A DNA stretch of 24,642 nucleotides from CAZJUO01 sp964549245 (GTDB taxonomy: Bacteria > Patescibacteriota > Patescibacteriia > UBA10025 > JAHIVO01), in the NCBI GenBank assembly GCA_964549245.1, contig CAZJUO010000011.1, forward strand, positions 1 through 24,642, in the 5' to 3' direction. Position 1 is the stretch's first letter. The number at the start of each line of letters is the position of its first letter. The notes beneath the pieces were generated by a model. It made no database searches and was not told where the DNA came from. It saw only the letters and a list, made by a program, of their open reading frames with translations. Shown one piece after another: positions 1-7,779 of this stretch. The position numbers and the translations under genes are program-made.

Positions 1-53
1 TACCCCCATAGTATCAGATTGCTGAATATGTGCGTGGATAATACCCAATCCTG

Positions 54-82
54 TTGACTATTGCTTTAAAATATACTATGGT
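54..82 (+). promoter_or_regulatory. Sigma70-type promoter of the surface protein-histidine kinase operon
   Basis: TTGACT at 54-59 and TATGGT at 77-82 are separated by 17 bp. The predicted transcription start is near 89, giving a 5' leader of about 23 nt before the ATG at 112. No Shine-Dalgarno sequence is visible in that leader. The call rests on hexamer match and spacing alone. Confidence 0.5.
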
Positions 83-111
83 TAAAGCAGATAATAATTC
101 AATCAAATATT

Positions 112-2274
112 ATGAAGACAAAAATCATCCAAATTTTCCTGATTTTTTTTGTGATTGGCAGTGCCGTATTGGTTTGGAAGGTATTGTGGCCGTCATTGGA
201 TACCAAAGCCAGAGCAAACCCTGATGCAGTAAACATGGAGATAATAAATCGCGAGAATTTAATAAATGAGGACCCCATCGGTTATTCTTTATTGGGCGGT
301 GTTTGTAATACACAGGACGATCCAGGATATTACGATGGAATCGCGATGGTGGTAGATCATTTTAATGTACAACAGGAGCACGCATCGGTAAAAGGCGTTT
401 CAATTGATTTAAGCGACCAGCTTGCCGCCTCTTCGCAAAACACCAATTATAATACCAACAATGTTAACAGCGATGATGAGGGCAACAATAACCCATGTAA
501 TTACAGTGACTGCCCGTTGAATAATTGTCCTGATGCAGGATGTTTAGTGGAAGTTCAGATGCCTACTACTAGCGAAGCTAATCCTACCGAATTAACTGAC
601 ACCTTTTCGGTTGACATCAGCCTTGAGCCAAACAATTCTGCATTTATGATCTATTTACTGGCTCACAAAGAAATCAGTCCAGGAAATTTCCAGGAACTGG
701 GATGGATGGTATGCGATATGACCTTTTATGATTATGACGACAACGGCGATGGTGACTGGCACGGGGACTGCGGTATAACGCATGTGCAAGATAGGGATAC
801 CAATGAATTAATCGCTTTGAATAGCAGCAACAATATATATTTCCAAGTAATGGCCACGGGTTGCTATTTTCCATTGTTGCTGCATGACGCTGATAATGAT
901 TCTAATTTAGACGGCGATTTTGCCAATCCAAAATTTGGTCCATACACTATACAAAACAGCGGATCTGGCCAGCCAGCCTGCACAGAAGCTGATTGGAGCT
1001 GCACGGATTGGTCATCGTGTGTGAACAATGTCCAGACGCGCAGTTGCACGCAGGTGATCAATTGCCAAGGGGGTTATACGCCAAGCTCACAACGAAGCTG
1101 TAGCACTTCACAAGGAGACAATCTTAATAGTTCCAGCGATATCAGCAGTGATATTACTATTACTAACCAGCAGCAGCCAATAAATACCAACAGTTCAAAT
1201 GACACAACCATGCCAACGGTAGCTATGACCATACCCAAGGAGGGGGACATTATTACTGGATCGGTTACGCTTACCGCTAAGGTTGTCGGGGCCATCAAAG
1301 GACTTGATTTTTTATGGGATTTGGCTAATAGCAGCAGCGTTAATGACACCAATGTCCTCATTGGTGCTGGAAGGCCGATCGCCACCAATTCGCAAATATG
1401 GGAAAAATCATGGGATACTTCGCAAACGCCTGACGGCAATTATTATGTATATGCCAGGCTTGAAGACCAGAATGGAAAATTTTATTTAAGCAATAAGGTA
1501 AGTATTACCGTTGACCATGAATTAGATATTGAAATTCCTCCATCAGCCAGCGATGAACCCGATGACACTACGGATACTGACAATGAAGGCGTGCCGGATG
1601 TTATTGAAAATGAGGTAGGCACGAATATAAATGATCCAGACTCGGACAATGATCAGGAAACTGATTACAAAGAAATAATTAATGAAAAAAATCCGGTGGG
1701 CACCGGTACGCTGGATACTTTGGTAAAAGAAGGGAAGCTTACTCAAGAAAAAATCATTGAAATAAAAACGAAATTACAGCAAATCGCTTTTGATGAGCCG
1801 GCTAATAGCGGCACAACCAATGAAAAACTTTTGAAAGTATTGACGATAAAAAATGTATCAGAAAAAATTGGTGAAAATAAATTAGCCATCAGCGGTACTG
1901 GTCCTCCCAACACCTATTTAAAAATCTTTATATATTCGACGCCCATTGTCGTTACGACGAAAACTGACGTCAACGGGAATTTCCACTATGTTTTAGATAA
2001 AAACTTACTTGACGGCAAGCATGAAGCTTATGTAACGGTGACTGACAAAACAGGCAAAATCAAGGAAAAAAGCCAGCCATATTCGTTTTTCATCAAACGG
2101 GCGCAGGCGGTGAGCGAAGAAGAATACCTTCGCGGCGATGTAAATGTTGAATCAGAGACAGCCACGCTGACCAGCAATTATCTCATGATCGCTCTGGTAA
2201 TCGTGCTAGTGGTATTGATCATTATTTTTGGCGTCTACATAGTGAGCAGAGGAAACAAGCCTGATCAGTCATGA
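112..2274 (+). CDS. Large membrane-anchored surface protein with thrombospondin-like and acidic Ca-binding-like modules
   Basis: This 720-residue protein has an N-terminal hydrophobic segment (about residues 5-27), a long low-complexity Asn/Asp/Ser-rich ectodomain and a C-terminal membrane span (about 688-711) followed by a short basic tail, so most of it should lie outside the membrane. A Cys/Trp-rich stretch near residues 292-332 (WSCTDWSSC, then RSCTQ and further Cys) resembles a thrombospondin type 1 module. An Asp-rich stretch near 488-521 (DTDNEGVPD, DPDSDNDQETD) resembles thrombospondin type 3 or EF-hand-like calcium repeats. A region near 365-470 and another near 600-670 look like Ig-like beta domains; this is inference from their beta-rich pattern. 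The stop overlaps the start of the histidine kinase by ATGA, which implies co-translation and perhaps a shared sensing role. The exact function and ligand are unknown. Confidence 0.9.
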   Translation: MKTKIIQIFLIFFVIGSAVLVWKVLWPSLDTKARANPDAVNMEIINRENLINEDPIGYSLLGGVCNTQDDPGYYDGIAMVVDHFNVQQEHASVKGVSIDLSDQLAASSQNTNYNTNNVNSDDEGNNNPCNYSDCPLNNCPDAGCLVEVQMPTTSEANPTELTDTFSVDISLEPNNSAFMIYLLAHKEISPGNFQELGWMVCDMTFYDYDDNGDGDWHGDCGITHVQDRDTNELIALNSSNNIYFQVMATGCYFPLLLHDADNDSNLDGDFANPKFGPYTIQNSGSGQPACTEADWSCTDWSSCVNNVQTRSCTQVINCQGGYTPSSQRSCSTSQGDNLNSSSDISSDITITNQQQPINTNSSNDTTMPTVAMTIPKEGDIITGSVTLTAKVVGAIKGLDFLWDLANSSSVNDTNVLIGAGRPIATNSQIWEKSWDTSQTPDGNYYVYARLEDQNGKFYLSNKVSITVDHELDIEIPPSASDEPDDTTDTDNEGVPDVIENEVGTNINDPDSDNDQETDYKEIINEKNPVGTGTLDTLVKEGKLTQEKIIEIKTKLQQIAFDEPANSGTTNEKLLKVLTIKNVSEKIGENKLAISGTGPPNTYLKIFIYSTPIVVTTKTDVNGNFHYVLDKNLLDGKHEAYVTVTDKTGKIKEKSQPYSFFIKRAQAVSEEEYLRGDVNVESETATLTSNYLMIALVIVLVVLIIIFGVYIVSRGNKPDQS

Positions 2275-3653
2275 AGCTATTTTCTAAAGACAATTTATTG
2301 TACTTTAGGAACAATTTACAGCTGGTGTATGCTGTTGTTTTGCTGATTTTGGTTCCGGCGGCGCTGGTTTTAAATTCAGTAATATTTATAGACAATACGC
2401 AAAAGGTAATGGACGTGGAATTGCAGCGTAAAGCTTCATTGGCCAACAGCATTTTCAGCGTAGAGGTTCCCGGTTTAGTGAACAACGAAAAAAAACTGCA
2501 GGACAAGGTTATACAGGTTATCCAAAAGAATGAAGAATTGCACAGCCTTGACGTCCTGGTGCCAAAAGGGGAAGATTTTGAAATAGTGGCCAGTGCAGAT
2601 ACTGAAGCGGTAGGCAATGTGTCTAAGTATTTATATAACACTTTAGCATGGCGTTCGAACGAAGCCATTGCTTATCAGACAACTTCGCAAGCATTATCGA
2701 CAGAGGACCAGAGCCAAATTAGCGATGAGCGTTTTTGGGTGGTGGTTAAGCCAGTTTCAAATGAGGATGGCGAAAAAGCAGCCTTGGTTTCCATGAAGAT
2801 TTCTTCCAAAGTTATAGATGATTTAACGCGCCAGAACTTAAATCGTTCGATTATTGTGCTGATTGCCACCATTGTCGTGATTATACTTTTATTAGCCAAT
2901 AATACGCGTCTTTTCCAGTACGCTGCGGTAGCCAAACGATTGCGGGAAGTGGACATGATGAAAGATGAGTTTATATCCATGGTTTCGCACGAATTGCGCA
3001 CTCCTATTACTGGTATCAAGGGGTATTTAAAAATGCTGATCGACAAATCGTTCGGCGAGTTGCCCGAAGAGGCTGAAGAAAAACTGCGGTTGGTTTCTAA
3101 AGAGACGGATCGATTAAGCAATTTAGTCAATGATTTGCTGGATGTTTCTAGGATCCAACAGGGCAGGCTAAAGTTTGTCTACCGGCCGGTTAATGTATCG
3201 TTACTTACGGACGAAATAATTGCTTCGTTTGCCCAACAGGCTAAAGACAAGGGACTGGCACTAAAGTCAAAAATACCAGTCAGCCTCCCCCCGGTACGGG
3301 CTGATGAAGAGAAGCTACAGCAGATAATTGTCAATTTAGTGAGCAACGCCATTAAATATACACAAAAAGGAAGTGTAGTTGTAGAGGCTAAAGAAAAACA
3401 GGGCATGGTCAGTATCAAGGTCTCTGATACCGGTATCGGTATGTCTGCCCAAGAACGGGAACATTTATTTGAGAAATTTTATCGGGTTCGTAATGAAAAG
3501 ACTGATGCAATTTCTGGATCAGGGCTTGGGTTATGGATTTCTCGGGAGTTAGCACGTATTATGAAAGGGGAGATTTACGTAGAAAGTATTGAAAATGTTG
3601 GTACGCATGTCACTGTTGTATTGCCAGTTTATAAAGAAGGTAAAAATAAATAG
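2271..3653 (+). CDS. Membrane-bound sensor histidine kinase, orphan
   Basis: The kinase has 460 residues. Two membrane spans (about 17-40 and 193-210) flank an extracytoplasmic sensor region of about 150 residues with no recognisable domain. The cytoplasmic part carries the HisKA phosphoacceptor H240 in SHELRTP, then the HATPase_c N-box (NLVSNAIKY), G1 box (DTGIGM) and G2 box (GSGLGLWI). It therefore looks catalytically complete. There is no HAMP signature; the second span runs almost directly into the HisKA helix. The start overlaps the stop of the upstream surface protein by four bases. No response regulator is found in this window, so the partner must be encoded elsewhere. Confidence 0.95.
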   Translation: MKLFSKDNLLYFRNNLQLVYAVVLLILVPAALVLNSVIFIDNTQKVMDVELQRKASLANSIFSVEVPGLVNNEKKLQDKVIQVIQKNEELHSLDVLVPKGEDFEIVASADTEAVGNVSKYLYNTLAWRSNEAIAYQTTSQALSTEDQSQISDERFWVVVKPVSNEDGEKAALVSMKISSKVIDDLTRQNLNRSIIVLIATIVVIILLLANNTRLFQYAAVAKRLREVDMMKDEFISMVSHELRTPITGIKGYLKMLIDKSFGELPEEAEEKLRLVSKETDRLSNLVNDLLDVSRIQQGRLKFVYRPVNVSLLTDEIIASFAQQAKDKGLALKSKIPVSLPPVRADEEKLQQIIVNLVSNAIKYTQKGSVVVEAKEKQGMVSIKVSDTGIGMSAQEREHLFEKFYRVRNEKTDAISGSGLGLWISRELARIMKGEIYVESIENVGTHVTVVLPVYKEGKNK

Positions 3654-3656
3654 TAA

Positions 3657-3675
3657 CCACTATTTAGGATAGTGG
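3657..3675 (+). other. Short perfect hairpin between histidine kinase and queH
   Basis: CCACTAT (3657-3663) and ATAGTGG (3669-3675) form a 7-bp perfect stem with a TTAGG loop. No T-run follows, so it does not look like an intrinsic terminator. It would bury the possible GTG start at 3672 and may mark an mRNA processing or decoupling site; that role is inference. Confidence 0.4.
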
Positions 3676-3695
3676 AGAGTACGACTGCGCTGCCC

Positions 3696-4247
3696 ATGAA
3701 ACCGTCACTTTTATTGCATATCTGCTGCGCTACATGCGCGGCTTACGTATTACGGGAGTTAAAGAGCCGATTTTTAGTAACGGCTTTTTATTATAATCCG
3801 AATATATACCCCAAAGATGAATATATAATGCGCTTTTCTGAAGCAAAACAATGGTGTCTGAAAAATAGGATACCCTTTATCGAAGAAAAGCCCGACCAAG
3901 CAAAATGGTTAATGAATGTTAGAGGCCACGAACAGGATCCAGAACGCGGAGCCCGTTGTACGATATGCTATAGATTGCGTTTAGAAAAAACAGCAGCCTA
4001 TGCCGCGGCTAACCAGTTCGCTTTCTTCGGTACTGATTTATCAATTAGTCCGCATAAAGACGCCGCCAGATTGAATAAGATAGGTCAGGCTTTATCTGAA
4101 AAATACAAGACATCATATTTGGTTGCTGATTTTAAAAAGCAGGATGGATTTAAAAAAGCCATTTGCTTGAGCCGGCAGGAAGGTTTTTATCGCCAAAACT
4201 ACTGTGGCTGTAAATTTAGCATGCCCAGCAACCGTTCAGTAGTTTAA
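3696..4247 (+). CDS. queH: Epoxyqueuosine reductase QueH
   Basis: QueH (DUF208 family) reduces epoxyqueuosine to queuosine in tRNA, the last step of queuosine synthesis, and replaces the unrelated QueG in many bacteria. The family marks are all present: LLHICCATCA near the N-terminus with the vicinal Cys-Cys, YNPNIYP, the RCTICYRLRL block, and FYRQNYCGC near the C-terminus, giving the Cys set expected for the Fe-S and metal sites. The length from the ATG at 3696 (183 residues) fits the family. An in-frame GTG at 3672 would add eight residues but is buried in a hairpin, so I prefer the ATG, although neither start has a clear Shine-Dalgarno site. A queuosine-precursor transporter of the YhhQ type is encoded at 20914-21582, which supports the pathway assignment. 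Confidence 0.93.
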   Translation: MKPSLLLHICCATCAAYVLRELKSRFLVTAFYYNPNIYPKDEYIMRFSEAKQWCLKNRIPFIEEKPDQAKWLMNVRGHEQDPERGARCTICYRLRLEKTAAYAAANQFAFFGTDLSISPHKDAARLNKIGQALSEKYKTSYLVADFKKQDGFKKAICLSRQEGFYRQNYCGCKFSMPSNRSVV

Positions 4248-4266
4248 AAAAAGTCATACAATATGG

Positions 4267-4289
4267 TATAATTGCATCAGTTATGAAGG
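4267..4289 (+). promoter_or_regulatory. Extended -10 promoter and Shine-Dalgarno site for the flavoprotein gene
   Basis: TATAAT at 4267-4272 is preceded by TGG, making an extended -10 element. The -35 region (TTAAAA) is weak. The predicted start of transcription is near 4279. AAGG at 4286-4289 lies six bases before the ATG at 4296 and decides that start over the ATG at 4283, which opens only a seven-codon frame. Confidence 0.55.
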
Positions 4290-4295
4290 TTTATT

Positions 4296-5196
4296 ATGCA
4301 ATATGATTTAATCGTTATCGGGGCTGGACCGGCAGGCATTACGGCCGCTATCTACGCCATGCGAAAAGGATTATCAACTTTGGTAGTCAGTAAAGATATT
4401 GGCGGGCAGGCAATGGTATCTGGAGAAATAGAAAATTACCTGGGTTTTTCCATGATATCAGGGCCAGAATTGGTCAAGCACTTCAAAGATCATCTAGAGC
4501 ATTTTCCGGAGATTAGGCACGCTGATAATACTGAAATACGGTCTATAACAAAGGAAAATAATAATTTTAATCTTGAAGACACGAATGAAAATCACTATAC
4601 CTCACGAACGGTAATTATTGCCACCGGAAGAAAACCTCGTTGGCTTGATATACCAGGCGAGAGGGAATTTAAAGGGCGCGGGGTATCTTCCTGCGCTACC
4701 TGCGATGGGCCTTTATTTCGTGATAAGGAAGTAGTCGTTATCGGCGGGGGAAATTCTGGTTTGGAGGCGGCTGAATTGCTTACCAAATTTGCCAAGAAAG
4801 TTTATATCATCAATATTACCGAATCGTTAACAGGCGATCAGTTGTTACAAAAAAAAGTGACCGCCAACGGTCAAGTCGAGATTATCAATAACACAACCAG
4901 TAAAAAAATCGTTGGAGAGAAGAAAGTAACTGGCCTGGTGATTGAAAATAATAAAACAGGCTCCTCAAAAATATTGCCTGTTCAGGGTATATTTGTAGAA
5001 ATCGGGTACGAACCATCAGTCACCTTTGATCAAATATCAGAGAAAGATGAGCAGGGGGCAATCAAAGTCAATCCTGATTTAGAAACGTCAGTTGAAGGAT
5101 TGTATGCCGCAGGGGACGTAAATGATTTATGGGGTGAACAAATTATCATCGCGGCTGGCGAGGGCGCTAAAGCGGCTATGCAGGTTGCTGACTACC
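4296..5196 (+). CDS. Thioredoxin reductase / AhpF-like flavoprotein, 3' end lost in assembly gap
   Basis: This is an FAD- and pyridine-nucleotide-dependent disulfide reductase. It shows the FAD Rossmann motif GAGPAG (residues 9-14), the redox-active CATC in a SSCATCDGP context, the second nucleotide-binding motif GGGNSGLEAA, and the C-terminal FAD segment AAGDVNDLWGEQIIIAAGEG. Where classical NADPH-dependent TrxB carries HRRDxFR, this protein has an NITESLTGDQLLQKK type sequence, closer to the AhpF C-terminal half, which uses NADH. Preference for NADH is thus an inference. About 300 codons are readable, then ten N bases interrupt the gene. Only a handful of residues should be missing, because the protein already reaches the usual VADY end of the family. 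The true stop is in or just after the gap. It is the first gene of a run of five tightly spaced + strand genes. Confidence 0.9.
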
Positions 5197-5206
5197 NNNN
5201 NNNNNN
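5197..5206. other. Scaffold gap of ten N
   Basis: Ten unknown bases separate the flavoprotein gene from the CoA-binding protein gene. The round number suggests a placeholder whose true length is unknown. Linkage of the genes on either side is supported only by scaffolding and by the plausible operon order. Confidence 0.95.
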
Positions 5207-5217
5207 CTTACTAAGCA

Positions 5218-5598
5218 ATGAATATGGCCAAGTCTATTGCTATCATTGGAGCTTCAGCTAATCGCCAAAAGTATGGCAATAAAGCAGTGCGGTCGTATCA
5301 ACAGGCTGGCTGGCGGGTTTATCCCGTCAATCCGCATCATGATACTATCGAAGGGTTACCATCGTTTAAAAGCGTTTTGGATATCAAAGGAGCTGTGGAT
5401 CGGGTGAGTATGTACGTTCCTCCAAAAATCGGATTGAATATCATTAATGAAGTAGCCTTAAAAAAACCGAGCGAGCTGTATTTAAATCCAGGTTCAGAAA
5501 GCAATGAATTGATAGAACGAGCGGAAAAGCTAGGATTAAACGCGGTGGTAGCATGCTCTATCGTGAATATCGGTAAAGATCCGTCACAATATTCTTAA
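5218..5598 (+). CDS. CoA-binding (YccU-like) Rossmann protein
   Basis: This small single-domain protein of 126 residues has the CoA_binding_2 pattern: an N-terminal SIAIIGASANRQKYGN nucleotide loop, then VYPVNP, a SMYVPP segment and a C-terminal CSIVNIG in the place where many relatives carry the conserved GxCI segment. Related proteins bind CoA and some are implicated in redox control through CoAlation or CoA disulfides. The biochemical role is not established. Two in-frame ATG codons (5218 and 5224) are possible starts; the upstream context is lost to the assembly gap, so the choice is open. Its place next to a disulfide reductase fits a redox role, which is inference. Confidence 0.88.
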   Translation: MNMAKSIAIIGASANRQKYGNKAVRSYQQAGWRVYPVNPHHDTIEGLPSFKSVLDIKGAVDRVSMYVPPKIGLNIINEVALKKPSELYLNPGSESNELIERAEKLGLNAVVACSIVNIGKDPSQYS

Positions 5599-5617
5599 AA
5601 TAATTATTTAATAAAAT

Positions 5618-6265
5618 ATGAAACTTTTTATTGACACGGCCATTATCAAAGAGATCGAATGGGCCAACGAACGGGGGTTGGTTGATGGAGTAACTACCAA
5701 TCCGTCATTACTAAATAAAACCGATAGGAAATTAGGTGAAGTTATCAGCGATATTTTGAAGATAAGCAATAACCAGCCAGTCAGCATAGAGGTAGTCTCG
5801 CAAAACGCTGATGAAATGGTAGAAGAGGCAAAAACTATCGCCAAACTTGCTAAAAACGTAGTTATCAAAGTTCCCATGACTGATGAAGGAATGATGGCTG
5901 TATCACAACTGGAAGATAAGGGGATCCGAACTAATGTTACGCTTGTTTTTAGCCCGGCACAGGCTTTGTTAGCTGCTCGAGCCGGGGCTACGTTTGTCAG
6001 TATTTTTTGCGGGCGTTTGGACGATATTGGCAAAAGCGGGATCGGGGTAGTTCGTGAGACTGCGGAGATATTTAATACCTTTGACATAAAAACTTATATC
6101 ATAGCTGCTTCAATACGGTCGGTACGCCACGTCGAAGAGTCGGCTCTGGCTGGAGCCGCTATTGCTACGGTACCGTTTAAAATATTGGTCCAGATGTATC
6201 GGCATGAATTAACTGACAAAGGATTAAAAAAGTTTCTTGAAGATTGGGAAAAAATCCCAAAATAA
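5618..6265 (+). CDS. tal: Transaldolase (TalC/FSA-type, short form)
   Basis: This 215-residue class I aldolase belongs to the short transaldolase / fructose-6-phosphate aldolase subfamily. It shows FIDTA at the N-terminus, TTNPS (residues 26-30), the Schiff-base lysine K84 in VVIKVPMT, and SIRS near residues 165-168. Glu58 in VSIEVV matches transaldolases, whereas fructose-6-phosphate aldolases have Gln here, so transaldolase is the better call. The enzyme moves dihydroxyacetone units between sugar phosphates in the non-oxidative pentose phosphate pathway. The start ATG at 5618 lies 19 bp after the previous stop, and no Shine-Dalgarno site is visible. A sugar kinase follows directly, consistent with a small sugar-metabolism operon. 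Confidence 0.92.
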   Translation: MKLFIDTAIIKEIEWANERGLVDGVTTNPSLLNKTDRKLGEVISDILKISNNQPVSIEVVSQNADEMVEEAKTIAKLAKNVVIKVPMTDEGMMAVSQLEDKGIRTNVTLVFSPAQALLAARAGATFVSIFCGRLDDIGKSGIGVVRETAEIFNTFDIKTYIIAASIRSVRHVEESALAGAAIATVPFKILVQMYRHELTDKGLKKFLEDWEKIPK

Positions 6266-6280
6266 TATTTATATAGCGTT

Positions 6281-7285
6281 ATGCCAAACCAGAGAAAGAA
6301 AAAAAAATACGATGCAATAACTATCGGCTCTGCTTCACAGGACGTTTATGTTTTTAGTAAAAAATTTAGGGTCGTTAAGGACACCCGGGCAATCACCGGA
6401 GAGGTGGAAACCTTTGCCTTTGGCACCAAGATCGAGCTTGACGATATTTTGTTTGAAATAGGCGGTGGCGCCACCAATGCCGCCTATACTCTGGCCAGCC
6501 AAGGTTTGAAAACAGCTTGCTTATCAAGAATTGGCAATGATGGTTCTGGACAGGAAGTCGCTAAGTTTTTTAAGAGAAATAAAATTGCAGATTTTCTTAT
6601 TGTCGATACAAAGCAAAGAACTGCGCATTCGGTTGTATTTTTATCCAAAGACGGAGAGCGTACCATATTGGTGTATCGCGGAGCGGCCCACCATTTTAAA
6701 ACCAGTGATGTAAAAGTAAAGAGACTAGCTTCAGCCCGCTGGCTGTATATTTCATCGCTGGCTGGTAATACCGCTCTCTTAAAAAAGATCGTAGATTTTG
6801 CGCATCAGCAGGGGATTAGAATTATGCTCAATCCCGGAAGATTAGAAATTAAAAAAAGTACAAAAAAACTCAAACCAATATTTAAAAAAGTTGATATTTT
6901 GCTGTTAAATAGGGAGGAGGCAATCATGATTAACCAGCGCGCTTACGATGACGATAAGGGCATGCTTACTGATCTGCGGCGGTTATGTCCCGGAATAATT
7001 ATTGTCACCAAGGGAGGCGCCGGATCATTATTGTATAGCGATACCAGCATGTATCGTATCTTAGTCAAGCGCGTTAAAGCAATCGATACTACAGGGGCTG
7101 GCGATGCCTTTGGTTCTGGATTTTTGGCTGGCTATATCCAAAGTAATGGCGAGGTAAAAAAAGCAATAATGATGGCTTCAGCTAATGCCAGTTCAGTCAT
7201 TAAAAAAATCGGGGCCAAGCACGGTTTATTGGCGAAAAACCAAAAAATAAAACCGGCTCTACGATCCATTACCAATATACCATAA
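6281..7285 (+). CDS. PfkB-family carbohydrate kinase
   Basis: This ribokinase-like kinase of 334 residues has the N-terminal glycine-rich GGGATNAAYTLA motif and the C-terminal PfkB signature DTTGAGDAFGSGF with catalytic base D275. Intermediate blocks such as LNREEA and VTKGGAGS agree with the family. The substrate cannot be read from the sequence; ribokinase, adenosine kinase and 1-phosphofructokinase relatives share these motifs. The basic N-terminal leader (NQRKKKK) is an unusual extension. The gene starts 15 bp after the transaldolase stop and probably shares its transcript. Confidence 0.92.
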   Translation: MPNQRKKKKYDAITIGSASQDVYVFSKKFRVVKDTRAITGEVETFAFGTKIELDDILFEIGGGATNAAYTLASQGLKTACLSRIGNDGSGQEVAKFFKRNKIADFLIVDTKQRTAHSVVFLSKDGERTILVYRGAAHHFKTSDVKVKRLASARWLYISSLAGNTALLKKIVDFAHQQGIRIMLNPGRLEIKKSTKKLKPIFKKVDILLLNREEAIMINQRAYDDDKGMLTDLRRLCPGIIIVTKGGAGSLLYSDTSMYRILVKRVKAIDTTGAGDAFGSGFLAGYIQSNGEVKKAIMMASANASSVIKKIGAKHGLLAKNQKIKPALRSITNIP

Positions 7286-7298
7286 ATAAATTACACCC

Positions 7299-7721
7299 AT
7301 GCAATATAAAAAACTGATTTTAAGGCTTTCGTACTTGCTATTTTTTCTCCTTATTATTATTGTTAGCGTATTGCTGATATGGTATTTTAATAGCGGCAAT
7401 AAAATTTATCAGGAGCTGTCTATTAGGCAGAGCGATATCGTTGTAGTCAAGGCGGATACACGGACGGTTTGGATTGTCGATGGAGAGTTACAGCCGCCTG
7501 TATTAACTATTGGTGTCGGTGATACGGTACGCTGGGTTAATAAAAGCCAAAATAAATATAAGATTATATCCGTTACGCCAAAGGCACGATACCTACCTTC
7601 GCTGCAGACTAATGCATTGCTGCCCAATGATTCGTTTTCTTTCAGTTTTACCATCCCGGGTGATTGGCGGTATTACCTAACCGGAAATCCCACCGAGCAG
7701 GGAAGGATTATCATACAGTAA
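7299..7721 (+). CDS. Membrane-anchored cupredoxin-fold protein lacking copper ligands
   Basis: This 140-residue protein has an N-terminal membrane anchor (about residues 10-28) and one extracytoplasmic beta domain. The order of strands, with IGVGDTVRWVNKS near the middle and FTIPGDWRYYLTGNP near the end, matches cupredoxin-like proteins. In copper-binding relatives the strand after the WxN motif carries a histidine, and the C-terminal loop carries a Cys, a His and usually a Met. Here I see none of these: the protein has no Cys and no His in those places. It is probably a structural or binding domain rather than an electron carrier. It is the last gene before the GT2 glycosyltransferase and sits 13 bp after the kinase. 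Confidence 0.8.
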   Translation: MQYKKLILRLSYLLFFLLIIIVSVLLIWYFNSGNKIYQELSIRQSDIVVVKADTRTVWIVDGELQPPVLTIGVGDTVRWVNKSQNKYKIISVTPKARYLPSLQTNALLPNDSFSFSFTIPGDWRYYLTGNPTEQGRIIIQ

Positions 7722-7779
7722 TAATGATTGCTAATATTTTATCAAGATTGCGAGATAAAGTACTTATTTTGCGTTGAAT

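Noticed and set aside
1074..1439. Open frame of 121 codons on the minus strand inside the surface protein gene
   Set aside because: It lies wholly antisense to a well-supported gene, with no ribosome site and no recognisable domain.
5618..6265. Fructose-6-phosphate aldolase activity for the aldolase gene
   Set aside because: Residue 58 is Glu, as in transaldolases, and not the Gln of fructose-6-phosphate aldolases.
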